Positions 54,457-63,379 of a DNA stretch of 64,000 nt are shown here, one piece after another; positions within the stretch are counted from its first letter, which is position 1; every line of letters begins with the position of its first letter. This stretch comes from Aggregicoccus sp. 17bor-14 (GTDB taxonomy: Bacteria; Myxococcota; Myxococcia; Myxococcales; Myxococcaceae), in NCBI RefSeq assembly GCF_009659535.1, contig NZ_VJZZ01000003.1, forward strand, positions 186,001 through 250,000. Reading direction: 5' to 3'. Under the pieces are notes generated by a model, which saw nothing but the letters and a program-made list of their open reading frames with translations, was not told the DNA's origin and did no database searches. The position numbers and the translations under genes are program-made.

Positions 54457-56646
54457 CTACCACATGTGCACGCGCTGCTCGGGCGTCAGGTACAGCGCGG
54501 TGCCCGGCTTCACGTCGAAGGCCTTGTACCAGGCGTCCACGTTGCGCACCGTGGAGGCGCGCTGCTCGCCGGGGGAGTGCCCGTCGGTGAGCAGGAGGCG
54601 GCGCAGCAGGGGCTCGCGGTACTTGGTGCGCCACACCTGGGCGAAGCCGAGGAAGAAGCGCTGGTCGCCCGTGAAGCCGTCCAGCACCGGGGCCTCCTTG
54701 CCGCCCAGCGACATGTGGTAGCCGCCGAACGAGGCCGCGATGCCGCCCAGGTCCGCGATGTTCTCGCCGAGGGTGAGGTTGCCGTTGATCGCCAGGTCCG
54801 GCAGCGGGTGGTAGCTGCTGTACTGGTCCGCCAGCTCCTTGCCGGCCGCCTTGAACTTCTCCCCGTCCTCCTTCGTCCACCAGTTGGCCAGCTTGCCCTG
54901 CGCGTCGAACTGGGCGCCGGTGTCGTCGAAGCTGTGGACGATCTCGTGGCCGATGACCGTGCCGATGCCGCCGTAGTTCACCGCGGGGTCCGCGTTGGGG
55001 TCGAAGAAGGGGGGCTGCAGGATGGCGGCCGGGAAGATGATGGCGTTGAGCTGCGGCGCGTTCAGCGCGTTCACCTCCTGCGGCACCATGAACCACTCGC
55101 TGCGGTCGATGGGCTGCCCCAGCTTCGCGAGCTGGCGCTTCGTCTCGAAGCGGCTGTAGCGCTCCAGGTTGCCGTACGCGTCGCCCGGCTTCACCTCGAG
55201 GCTCGAGTAGTCGATCCACTTGTCCGGGTGGCCGATGCCCACCTTGAGCGTGGTCAGCTTCTCCTTCGCCTTCACCTTGGTCTCGGGCGTCATCCACTCC
55301 AGCCCGTCGATGCGGGCGGCGAGCGCCGCGATCACGTTCTTCACCATCGCGTCCGCCTGGGCCTTGGCCTCGGGCGGGAAGTACTTCTGCACGTAGAGCT
55401 TGCCGATGGCCTCACCGAGCGCCTCGTTGGTCAGGTCCACGCCGCGCTTCCAGCGCGCGCGCTGCTCCTTCGCGCCGGAGAGGGTCTGGCCGAAGAAGGC
55501 GAAGCTCTCGTCCACGAAGGCCTTGGGCATCACCGCCGCGGCGCGCTCGACCGCGTGGTAGGCGAGGTAGTCCTTCCAGCTCTGCATCGGCTCCGCGCCC
55601 ACCAGCTTCGCGAGGCCGGTGATGGCGCTGGGCTGCCAGACGATGAAGTGCTGCTGGTCCCCGAGCCCGCCCGCCGTGAGGTACGCGTTCCAGTCCAGCC
55701 CGGGGGCGCGGCGCGCGAACTCGCTGCGCTTCCACGGGTTGTTGGTGTGGGCCACGTCCTGCGTGTCCTCCTGCTTCCAGTGCACGCGGGCGATCTTCGT
55801 CTCCAGCGCCATCACGCGCTTGGCCGCGGCCTCCGGGTTCTTCACGCCGGCCAGGCCGAGCATCTTCGCCACGTGCTGCACGTACTGCTGGCGCACCTCC
55901 TGGAACTTGGGGTTGTTCTCCAGGTAGTAGCTGCGGTCCGGCAGCATGAGGCCGCCCTGCATCAGCACCGGCGCGTAGCGGCTGGGATCGTTGAGGTCCA
56001 GGGTCACCCACACGCCCATGAGGCGCTCGGTGTTGACGTCGCCGGTGTTGAGCGCGTCCACGTCCGCGCGCAGCGTGTCACCCAGGTACTGCGAGAGCGC
56101 CTTGCGATCCTTGAGCCCCTGGATGCGCGCGAGCTCGGGCTGGAGCGGCTTCGTGCCCTGCTGCTCGATGCCCTGCTCGTCCATGTACGTGTTGAAGTAG
56201 TCGCCGATCTTGCGCGTCTCGCTGCCCTCGGGCGCGTCCGCCTTGGCCGCTCCCTCGATGAGCGCGCGGTTCACCTTGGCCGCGTCGTCCGCGAGCTTCG
56301 TGAACATCCCGTACGACGAGCGGTCCGCGGGGATCTCCGTGTTCTTGTCCCAGGTGCCGTTCACGAACTTGTAGAAGCTGTCGCCCGGGGGCACCGAGCG
56401 GTCCATGCCGGCGGTGTCCACGCCGAAGGTGCCGTAGGTGGGCTTGGGGCTCGCCGCGGGCGGCGGCGGCGCGGGCGTGGCCGGCGCGGCCGCGGGCGCG
56501 GTGGAGGCGGTTGCGGCCGAAGCCTTGTCGGCCGAGGCCTTCTCGGCCGGGGCCGAGCTGGCGCACGCGGCGACGAGCGCCGTGGCGGAACCGGCCAGCA
56601 GCGCGCGCAGGGCGGCCGTGGCCAGGGGGTTCTTGCGGAGGATCAT
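54457..56646 (-). CDS. M13-family (neprilysin-like) zinc metallopeptidase lipoprotein
   Basis: 729 residues from ATG 56646, which starts a signal peptide with a lipobox-like TALVAAC. An Ala/Pro linker follows. The M13 N-terminal domain (GDSFYKFVNGTWDKNTEIPADRSSYG) is typical. Zinc ligands are His567 and His571 in GHEIVHSFDD with Glu568, and Glu628 in GENIADLGG; NALNAPQLNAIIFPAAILQPPFF binds substrate. The protein should act as an oligopeptidase on the outside of the cytoplasmic membrane. Upstream on the same strand is the RHS gene, separated by a strong terminator, so it is likely expressed on its own. Confidence 0.95.
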   Translation of the reverse strand: MILRKNPLATAALRALLAGSATALVAACASSAPAEKASADKASAATASTAPAAAPATPAPPPPAASPKPTYGTFGVDTAGMDRSVPPGDSFYKFVNGTWDKNTEIPADRSSYGMFTKLADDAAKVNRALIEGAAKADAPEGSETRKIGDYFNTYMDEQGIEQQGTKPLQPELARIQGLKDRKALSQYLGDTLRADVDALNTGDVNTERLMGVWVTLDLNDPSRYAPVLMQGGLMLPDRSYYLENNPKFQEVRQQYVQHVAKMLGLAGVKNPEAAAKRVMALETKIARVHWKQEDTQDVAHTNNPWKRSEFARRAPGLDWNAYLTAGGLGDQQHFIVWQPSAITGLAKLVGAEPMQSWKDYLAYHAVERAAAVMPKAFVDESFAFFGQTLSGAKEQRARWKRGVDLTNEALGEAIGKLYVQKYFPPEAKAQADAMVKNVIAALAARIDGLEWMTPETKVKAKEKLTTLKVGIGHPDKWIDYSSLEVKPGDAYGNLERYSRFETKRQLAKLGQPIDRSEWFMVPQEVNALNAPQLNAIIFPAAILQPPFFDPNADPAVNYGGIGTVIGHEIVHSFDDTGAQFDAQGKLANWWTKEDGEKFKAAGKELADQYSSYHPLPDLAINGNLTLGENIADLGGIAASFGGYHMSLGGKEAPVLDGFTGDQRFFLGFAQVWRTKYREPLLRRLLLTDGHSPGEQRASTVRNVDAWYKAFDVKPGTALYLTPEQRVHMW

Positions 56647-56746
56647 GTGTCGGGCTCCTGAGGGGAAACGGGACGGCGGGCAGAACAAAGCGCGCCGCGA
56701 ACAAAGTGCCCAGAGCCTTGTTCCCGCCCTGCTCGCCAGAAAGCAC

Positions 56747-56780
56747 GGCGCCCCGGTCCCATTCGTGGGACCGGGGCGCC
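56747..56780 (-). terminator. Terminator of the RHS gene with UUCG-type tetraloop
   Basis: A perfect 15-bp stem, GGCGCCCCGGTCCCA (56747-56761) with TGGGACCGGGGCGCC (56766-56780), closed by TTCG on the plus strand (CGAA on the minus-strand transcript). It lies 28 bp after the RHS stop. On the minus strand the sequence then runs through GTGCTTTCTGG, a weak U-run. Confidence 0.85.
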
Positions 56781-56807
56781 ATGGCCCGGTGCGTCAGGGC
56801 CCGCGGC

Positions 56808-59800
56808 CTAGAACAGGAGGTAGGGGTCTCCGGCGCTCCAGAAGTAGCCGCCGCTGATCACGTCCGTCAGGTACATCTGCACGCTCTGCACGAGGCCGAT
56901 CTCGAACTCGCGCTGCGGGTAGTAGGTGCTGCCGATGACGAAGGGCTGGCCCTGGATCCACGACTCCACGTCGTTGGGGTGCACGTCGTACCAGGGCAGC
57001 TTCTCGCTCAGGCCCGCGCGGTAGAGGCTGCGGCTCGCGATCTGCCCGCAGTTGCGCGTGATGAGGTTGTACACACCGAAGATGGCGTCCGGCTCGTTGA
57101 AGTCGGTGCTCTCGAGCAGCGTGTACTCCAGCTGCGACTCTTGCAGCGGGGTGAAGTCCAGGATGTAGCCGTTGCCCTCGCGGTACTTCTGCGCCTCCAG
57201 GTACTCGGAGAAGGGGATGGGCTTCTTCATGCCGCCCGTCTCCCAGGAGTAGGACATGTCGTTGATGCGCATGGAGACGTGGCCGCCCGCGGACTTGTAG
57301 TGCTCGATGGCGTAGACGGGCTGCCAGATGATCATCTCCGTGTCGAAGCCGAAGGGGTCGCGGCCGGAGACGGGGTTGCCGCGCGCGAACGCGTAGAGGT
57401 TGAAGCCGTCCGCCATGCCGCGCCGGTCCGGCTGGGTCCAGCGGCCCAGGGCCGGGCTCGCGTAGCGGTCGCGGTGGTAGCGCAGGCCGCTCGCGTCGTG
57501 CTCGCGGCCCATGAAGCCCAGCGCCAGCTGCGGGCCCCCGCTCGTGCTGCTCGTGCGCTCGCCGAAGGCGTCGTAGCCGTAGCTCTTCACCACGCGGCCG
57601 CTCGCGTCCGTGACGGCGTAGATGCTGCCCAGCGCGTCCGCGAGCGGGAAGTAGACGCTGCCCGCCTGCTCGAAGGAGAGCAGCTCGTCGATGGCCTGCG
57701 GGTGGCTGAGGTAGCGGGTGCGCGTGGCGCCCGCCCCGTCCAGCTCCGCGAGCACGCTCACGCCGTCGGTGAGGTAGCGCTGGGTGGCCTGCGGGGACTG
57801 CTGCGAGACGCGCTGGCCGTTCGCATCGTAGGTGTACTGGTACTTCGTGCCGTCCGGCAGCTGCAGCTCGCGCAGGCGGTCCTCGCGGTCGTACACGTGG
57901 CGGCGCACCTGGGTGCCGGTGGTCTCGGTGCTCAGGTTGCCGTCCGGGTCGTAGGCGAAGGCGGTGCTGCTGGTGGCGCCGCCCGCTCCGGAGCTGGTCA
58001 GCGCGGTGACCTGGTTGAAGGTGTTGTTCGTGTACGTGGTGGTGCGGGTCTGGGGCGCGCCGTTGAGCACGCCGCTCATGTCCGCCATGGCCTGCCGCGT
58101 GCCTTGCGCGGTGAGGGTGTAGCTCACCTTGCGGCCGTTGCCGTAGGACACCGAGGTGAGGCGCAGCGCCTCGTCGTAGCCGTAGGTCTCGAGGCTGCCG
58201 TCCACGCTGCGCTTGCTCGCGAGCGTGCCGTCCGCGTTGTAGGTGTACGCGAAGCCCGCGAGCGCCGCGTCCCCGCGGGTGTGCACCAGCGAGAGCAGCT
58301 GGCCTGCGGCGTCGTAGGTGTATACCGAGCGCACGCCGTTGGGGCGGCTCACCCAGGCGCGGCGGCCCAGGGCGTCGTAGCCGAAGGTGGTGGCGCGGCC
58401 GGCCGCGTCCGTCATGCGCACCAGGCGGTTGTCCGCGTCGTACGCGTAGGTCGTGGCCACGCCGTCCACCGTCATCTTCGTGCGGTTGCCCGCGGCGTCG
58501 TACGCGTACTCGATGACGCTGCCCAGGGTGACGTCCTCCACGCGGGTGAGGCGGTCCACCGCGTCGTACTTCAGGTGGCGCTCGTGGCTGGGGGTGCGCT
58601 CGAGGGTGCGGTTGCCGTGCGCGTCGTAGTCGAAGGTGTAGACGGTGCCGTCGTCGAAGCGGCGCTCCTTCAGGCGGCCCGCGGCGTCGTACACGCGGGT
58701 GTGCACCTGGCCGCTCGCATCCGTGCGCGTCTGGGGGCGGCCCGCGTCGTCGTAGCCGTAGCGGGTCTCGCGGCCCAGCGGGTTCACGTCACTGACCACG
58801 CGGTTGGCGAGATCGTACACGCGATGGGTGTTCTGGCCGCCCGCGCGCACGTCCGAGCGGTTGCCGCGCGCGTCGTAGCCGTAGCTCACGCTGAGCAGCG
58901 GGCTCGCGGCGGACTCGATGCGCCCCCAGGTATCGTAGCCGTAGGTGACCTGGGCCATGCCCGGGCCGCTCTCACTGGTGAGGCGGCCGCCCGCGTCGAA
59001 GGTGCGGGCGGTGAGCCGGCCGAGCGGGTCCACCACGCGGGTGATGCGGCCCGCTGCGTCCAGCTCCGCCTGGGTCACGTTGCCCAGCGCATCCACGCTG
59101 GCGCAGGGCTGCGCGCCGACGCTCGCGTTCGCGCAGTACAGCTGCGTGTTGCGCGCGCCGTCCGGCTCCACCGTCTCCACCACGCGGCCCAGCGGGTCGC
59201 GCGTCCAGACGGTGCGCCCGCCGCGCGGGTCCACCTGCGCCCGCATGCGGCCCTCGCCGTCGTACTCGTAGCGGGTGACGGCGCCCGTGGGCTCGGTGCG
59301 CTTCACCATGCGCCCGCCGGCGTCGAACTCGAAGGTGGTGCGCGCCGTGCCCTGCACCATCGCGGTGCGGTGGCCCGCGGCGTCGTACTCGTACTCGGTG
59401 CGCACGCCCGCCGGGTCCACGTGGGCCTTGATGCGGCCCAGCGCGTCCGGCTCGAAGCGCTCCACGCCCTGCAGCGGGTCCGTGCGGGAGGTGAGGAAGC
59501 CCGCGGGGTCGTAGGCCATGCGGGTGACCTTGCTGTCCGGGCTGGTGTACGTCTCCACGCGCCCCTCGGGCGTGTACGTGAAGCGCTCCACCGCGTTGCC
59601 CGGCGCGGTCACGGTCTCCAGCATCCCGCGCGCGTCATAGGTGTAGCTCGTGGTCTGGCCCGCCTCGGCGCGGGTCTTCAGTCGCCCCGCGCTGTCGTAG
59701 GTGAGGAACACCGCGCTCTGGCCCGCGAGCGTCTGGGTGCGCACCACGCTGAAGGTGGAGTCGTAGCTCCAGGTGGAGAGTGCGCCGGTGGGGTCCTTGA

Positions 59801-62800
59801 TGCTCAGCACGTTGCCGCGCGCGTCGTACGTGGTCTGGGTGAGGCCGCCGCGCGCGTCCTTCTGGGTACGCAGCAGGCCCCCCTGCCAGGTGTTCTCGGT
59901 GCGGTTGCCCAGCGGGTCCACCACCGCGACGGGGTTGCCGTCCGCGTTGTGGTAGCGCACCCACTGCCCGCCGTTGCGGTCCGTGTACACGCTGGCGCGC
60001 TTCACGGCGTCGTAGGTCGCGCTGGTCTGCTCGCCCAGCGGGTTGCGGCTGCCGATCCACCGGTCCTGGAAGTCGTAGAAGTTCTGGTAGCGCTTGCCGC
60101 GCTTGTCCACGCGCGCGGTGAGGTTCAGGTCCCCGTCGTACTCGTAGCGCTCGGTCTCGCCGGTGGCGTCCGTGGCGGCCACCAGCGCGTCGCCCTCGTA
60201 CGCGTAGCGCACGCTGCGGCCCGCGCGGTCCTTCACCTCGGTGAGCTTGCTGCCCACGTGCGTGAAGGTGAGGGCCGGCTGGCCGTGGGTGTCCAGCACC
60301 TGCGCGAGCAGGCCGCCCGCATACACGAGCGTGGCCTTGTGGCCGCTCGCGTTCTGCATGCGGGTGAGGCGGCCCGCCGCATCGAAGTCGAACTGCACGC
60401 CGTCCGTGGAGCGCAGGTTCCAGCCGCCGCCCGCCACTGCGGCGAGCGCGAAGAACTGGCCCGCGGGGGTGACGAAGGTGCCGTTCGCCTGGCGGTCGAA
60501 GCGGATCTCCCGCCAGTCGTCCTGCACGTAGGTGACGTCGCCGTCGGCCTCGGGGCGCAGGAAGACGCCGTAGGTGGAGATCCACCCGTAGCCCAGGTCC
60601 GTCAGGCCGCGCGCGCGGCTCGCGTAGGTGCGCTGCAGCAGGAGGGGCAGGCGCAGGTTGGGCAGCTTCAGGTCCACGAAGTACTCGCGCCAGTTGCCGC
60701 TCGCCATGTCCACGCGGGAGTTGTCCACCTCCTCCGAGGAGCCGCAGGCGTTGCAGCCGGACTCCGGCGTGGGGCTGGGGCCGGTGGACGCGCCGCCGTT
60801 GAGCAGCTGCCCGATGCGGTAGCCGCCCTCCCCCGTCACCGGGTTCTCCAGGATGTAGCCGATCTGCTGCGTGTACTGCAGGTAGTTCACCGGGCGCTCG
60901 GGGATGGTGACGCGCCAGCCGGCGGCCAGCGCCTCGTCCACGTGCGAGAGCGTGTCCTGCGGGTAGCCCGTGAGCGCATCGCGCCCGGCGGGGTGCGCGC
61001 CGCTCAGGTGGTACACCTTCACGCCCTGGCTCGCGGCGGCCTGCAGCGTGCGCACCGCGGACACGCTGGGGGTGCTCAGCGTCTCCTCCCACGTCTTGTG
61101 CTCGAGCGCGCTGCCCTGGTGCCCGATGAGGCGCAGCAGCGCGGGGATGCCCGAGCTGTCCGCGTCACGGCTGAGCAGCGCCTGGTAGAAGTTCACGTCC
61201 AGCACGTAGAGGCCGCGCGCGAGCGCCACCGGCGTGCCGTTGCTGCTGCCGCCCGTGGCCACCTTGAGGTCGCGCCCCGCCATGCCCTCCACCGCGAGCG
61301 GCACCACCACGTGGCCCTGCATGCCGGTGATGCGGCGGCTCGCAGTGTTGAGCGACTGCGCGTAGCGCGCGAGCGCGAGCTGCGCCTGCGCGTCCTCGCG
61401 CTCCTCGCCCTTCGCGTCCGTCGCCTGCTGGCGCAGCTGGGTGATGCGCTCGGCCGTGGGCGTGCCACCCACCGAGCCCAGCGCGTACACCGAGCCCGCG
61501 ATGGGCTGGTGCGCGGAGAGCGCGGGGCTGGTGCCGGGCAGCGTGGTGCGCACGGTGAGGCTCTGGGTGATGCCGGGCATCACGGGGGCGAAGCGGCGCA
61601 CCTCCACGCCGTCCACGCGCAGGGAGGGCGCCACCTTCACCTGGTAGGGAGCCACGTTCTCGAGGCCCCCGGCCTGGCTGATGCGCGCCTCGTCCGCCGG
61701 GGTCGCACCGGGGTAGCGCAGGGAGAGCGAGCGCCCCTCGAGCTCCGCCATCTCGAAGCGCTGCGCCTGCCCGTCCAGGGTGAGGTCCACGAAGTGGCGC
61801 ATGTTCTCGGGGGGCCGGGAGAAGAGCAGCAGGCTCTGCTCCACCTTCGCCGGGTGCTCCGCGGGCAGGAGGCGCAAGGGCTCCTGCACCATCTGCGCGT
61901 GCAGCAGGGCGTCATCCAGCGTGTTGCACAGGTTCTTCGCCTGCGCGGCCGCGAGCAGCTGCGCTTCGAACACGTCCAGGGGCGTCTCGGCCTTCGTGCC
62001 GGAGAGGTAGGCGTCGAAGTCGAAGGTCACCAGGCCGCGCAGGTTCACCCGCTGGGTGTAGGCCATGCGCTTGAGGCCGGGGTCGAGGCGCACCCACAGC
62101 CTCTCCGCGCCGCTGCCGCCGCCCGTGCCTCCGCCGCGGTACTGGCCGTAGGAGACGAAGGCGCGCACCCACGCGCGCTCCGCGAGCACGCCCTTGCCGT
62201 CCTCCGTCACCTGCGCGGGGATGCCCGCGCGGCTCATCAGCGAGGCGGCGAGCGCGGGGGCCTCCAGGCCCGTGAGCGACTGGGCCTGCGCCGCGGAGAG
62301 GCGCACCGCGCCGTACTCGTAGCGCGCCGGCACGCCCGAGGCGCGCAGGAGCGCGATGAGCAGCGAGGCCTGGTCGAAGTCGTTGCCGCGCGCCTCCGCC
62401 AGCGTCGCCGCGGCGCCCTTCTTGCTGCCGTAGTACAGCTCCGGCTCCACGCGGGTGTGCACCCAGTTGTAGAGCGCGAGCGGCGTGCCGCCGAGCTTCG
62501 CGGCCAGGGCCTTCACCTCCTCCGTCTGCAGCGTCTCGGGCGTCTGGGCGAGGTCCTCGTCCGCCGGGGTGGGCAGCGCGGCCATCACACCCGCGAGCGC
62601 ACCGGCCCCGTACGAGGCCACCTGCACGCGCGGCGCGCCGTGGCCCTGCAGCACGTCCTGCACCGGCACCAGCGCGCCGTTCCACTGCTCCACCCAGGTC
62701 TGCCCGCCCTGTGCCTCGGCGTAGAGCTCGCGCAGCTGCGGGGTGAGCGCGCCGTGGCGCGGGGCGAGCCGCGGCGTGCGCTGCTGCACCTTGAGCTGCT

Positions 62801-63293
62801 GGGCGCGCGAGGGCGCAAACGAGCGCTCCGGCGGGCGCGGGGCGCCGCGGCGCAGGGCCTCGCCGAGCCCGGGGGCATTGAGCGCCGCGAGCTTCGCCTG
62901 CGTCTGCGCGTCGCTCAGGCGCTGCGCGCGCGCCTCGGCGAGGGCGCGCAGCACGGGCGCGTCGGGGTCGGCGGCGCCCACGCGCTGGGCCTCGGCCTTC
63001 GCGCGGGCGAGCCGCTGCTGCTGCACCTGCGCCTGGGCGTAGGTGCGCGCCTCGTCCAGCGCCGCCTTGCGCCGCGCGGTGGCCTCGCTGCGCTGCTGGG
63101 CGAAGTAGGCCTCGGGGTCCGCGAGCTGCGCGGGCGAGAGGCCCAGCTGCTGCGCCGCCTCGGCCAGGGACTGGCGCTGGGCGCGCTCGGCGGCGAGCGC
63201 CTGCGAGAGGGGCTGGCCGCTGAGGAAGAGGGTGGTGAGGACTGCGAGGGTGGACGTCAGGGCCCGGAAGCTGGCCGTCTTGCGATTGAACAT
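56808..63293 (-). CDS. Large RHS-repeat protein with degenerate transglutaminase-like domain and C-terminal papain-like module
   Basis: 2161 residues from ATG 63293 with a signal peptide (TSTLAVLTTLFLSGQPLSQALA). An Ala/Gln/Arg coiled-coil region (about 35-190) precedes a transglutaminase-like fold (about 255-410: LYNWVHTRVEPELYYG, RGNDFDQASLLIALLRASG). An RHS opening (NSRVDMASGNWREYFVDL, about 850) leads into more than thirty YD repeats and the core motif (LRYHRDRYASPALGRWTQPD, near 1930) followed by NPVSGRDPFGFD. The last 180 residues are a distinct tip domain with His2005 (GGHVSM) and Cys2082 (NCGQIAS), an order typical of permuted NlpC/P60-LRAT enzymes. This is polymorphic-toxin architecture, but no immunity gene follows. 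Confidence 0.88.
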   Translation of the reverse strand: MFNRKTASFRALTSTLAVLTTLFLSGQPLSQALAAERAQRQSLAEAAQQLGLSPAQLADPEAYFAQQRSEATARRKAALDEARTYAQAQVQQQRLARAKAEAQRVGAADPDAPVLRALAEARAQRLSDAQTQAKLAALNAPGLGEALRRGAPRPPERSFAPSRAQQLKVQQRTPRLAPRHGALTPQLRELYAEAQGGQTWVEQWNGALVPVQDVLQGHGAPRVQVASYGAGALAGVMAALPTPADEDLAQTPETLQTEEVKALAAKLGGTPLALYNWVHTRVEPELYYGSKKGAAATLAEARGNDFDQASLLIALLRASGVPARYEYGAVRLSAAQAQSLTGLEAPALAASLMSRAGIPAQVTEDGKGVLAERAWVRAFVSYGQYRGGGTGGGSGAERLWVRLDPGLKRMAYTQRVNLRGLVTFDFDAYLSGTKAETPLDVFEAQLLAAAQAKNLCNTLDDALLHAQMVQEPLRLLPAEHPAKVEQSLLLFSRPPENMRHFVDLTLDGQAQRFEMAELEGRSLSLRYPGATPADEARISQAGGLENVAPYQVKVAPSLRVDGVEVRRFAPVMPGITQSLTVRTTLPGTSPALSAHQPIAGSVYALGSVGGTPTAERITQLRQQATDAKGEEREDAQAQLALARYAQSLNTASRRITGMQGHVVVPLAVEGMAGRDLKVATGGSSNGTPVALARGLYVLDVNFYQALLSRDADSSGIPALLRLIGHQGSALEHKTWEETLSTPSVSAVRTLQAAASQGVKVYHLSGAHPAGRDALTGYPQDTLSHVDEALAAGWRVTIPERPVNYLQYTQQIGYILENPVTGEGGYRIGQLLNGGASTGPSPTPESGCNACGSSEEVDNSRVDMASGNWREYFVDLKLPNLRLPLLLQRTYASRARGLTDLGYGWISTYGVFLRPEADGDVTYVQDDWREIRFDRQANGTFVTPAGQFFALAAVAGGGWNLRSTDGVQFDFDAAGRLTRMQNASGHKATLVYAGGLLAQVLDTHGQPALTFTHVGSKLTEVKDRAGRSVRYAYEGDALVAATDATGETERYEYDGDLNLTARVDKRGKRYQNFYDFQDRWIGSRNPLGEQTSATYDAVKRASVYTDRNGGQWVRYHNADGNPVAVVDPLGNRTENTWQGGLLRTQKDARGGLTQTTYDARGNVLSIKDPTGALSTWSYDSTFSVVRTQTLAGQSAVFLTYDSAGRLKTRAEAGQTTSYTYDARGMLETVTAPGNAVERFTYTPEGRVETYTSPDSKVTRMAYDPAGFLTSRTDPLQGVERFEPDALGRIKAHVDPAGVRTEYEYDAAGHRTAMVQGTARTTFEFDAGGRMVKRTEPTGAVTRYEYDGEGRMRAQVDPRGGRTVWTRDPLGRVVETVEPDGARNTQLYCANASVGAQPCASVDALGNVTQAELDAAGRITRVVDPLGRLTARTFDAGGRLTSESGPGMAQVTYGYDTWGRIESAASPLLSVSYGYDARGNRSDVRAGGQNTHRVYDLANRVVSDVNPLGRETRYGYDDAGRPQTRTDASGQVHTRVYDAAGRLKERRFDDGTVYTFDYDAHGNRTLERTPSHERHLKYDAVDRLTRVEDVTLGSVIEYAYDAAGNRTKMTVDGVATTYAYDADNRLVRMTDAAGRATTFGYDALGRRAWVSRPNGVRSVYTYDAAGQLLSLVHTRGDAALAGFAYTYNADGTLASKRSVDGSLETYGYDEALRLTSVSYGNGRKVSYTLTAQGTRQAMADMSGVLNGAPQTRTTTYTNNTFNQVTALTSSGAGGATSSTAFAYDPDGNLSTETTGTQVRRHVYDREDRLRELQLPDGTKYQYTYDANGQRVSQQSPQATQRYLTDGVSVLAELDGAGATRTRYLSHPQAIDELLSFEQAGSVYFPLADALGSIYAVTDASGRVVKSYGYDAFGERTSSTSGGPQLALGFMGREHDASGLRYHRDRYASPALGRWTQPDRRGMADGFNLYAFARGNPVSGRDPFGFDTEMIIWQPVYAIEHYKSAGGHVSMRINDMSYSWETGGMKKPIPFSEYLEAQKYREGNGYILDFTPLQESQLEYTLLESTDFNEPDAIFGVYNLITRNCGQIASRSLYRAGLSEKLPWYDVHPNDVESWIQGQPFVIGSTYYPQREFEIGLVQSVQMYLTDVISGGYFWSAGDPYLLF

Positions 63294-63318
63294 GGCGCTG
63301 CCTCTGTGTGGGGAGCTG

Positions 63319-63352
63319 GGGCGCCCCCGCCCGCTCGGGAGCGGGGGCGCCC
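63319..63352 (-). terminator. Terminator after the DUF7305-like gene
   Basis: A perfect 12-bp stem, GGGCGCCCCCGC (63319-63330) with GCGGGGGCGCCC (63341-63352), loop of 10. It lies between the minus-strand DUF7305-like stop (63380) and the RHS start (63293), so it separates their transcription. Confidence 0.75.
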
Positions 63353-63379
63353 ACAGGAAGGTGGGAGAAGGGAGGGGAG

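Noticed and set aside
57400-60800. Periodic repeats that might suggest a CRISPR or tandem-repeat array
   Set aside because: The period is protein-level (YD repeats of about 20 residues) and the DNA copies differ; there is no direct-repeat/spacer structure.
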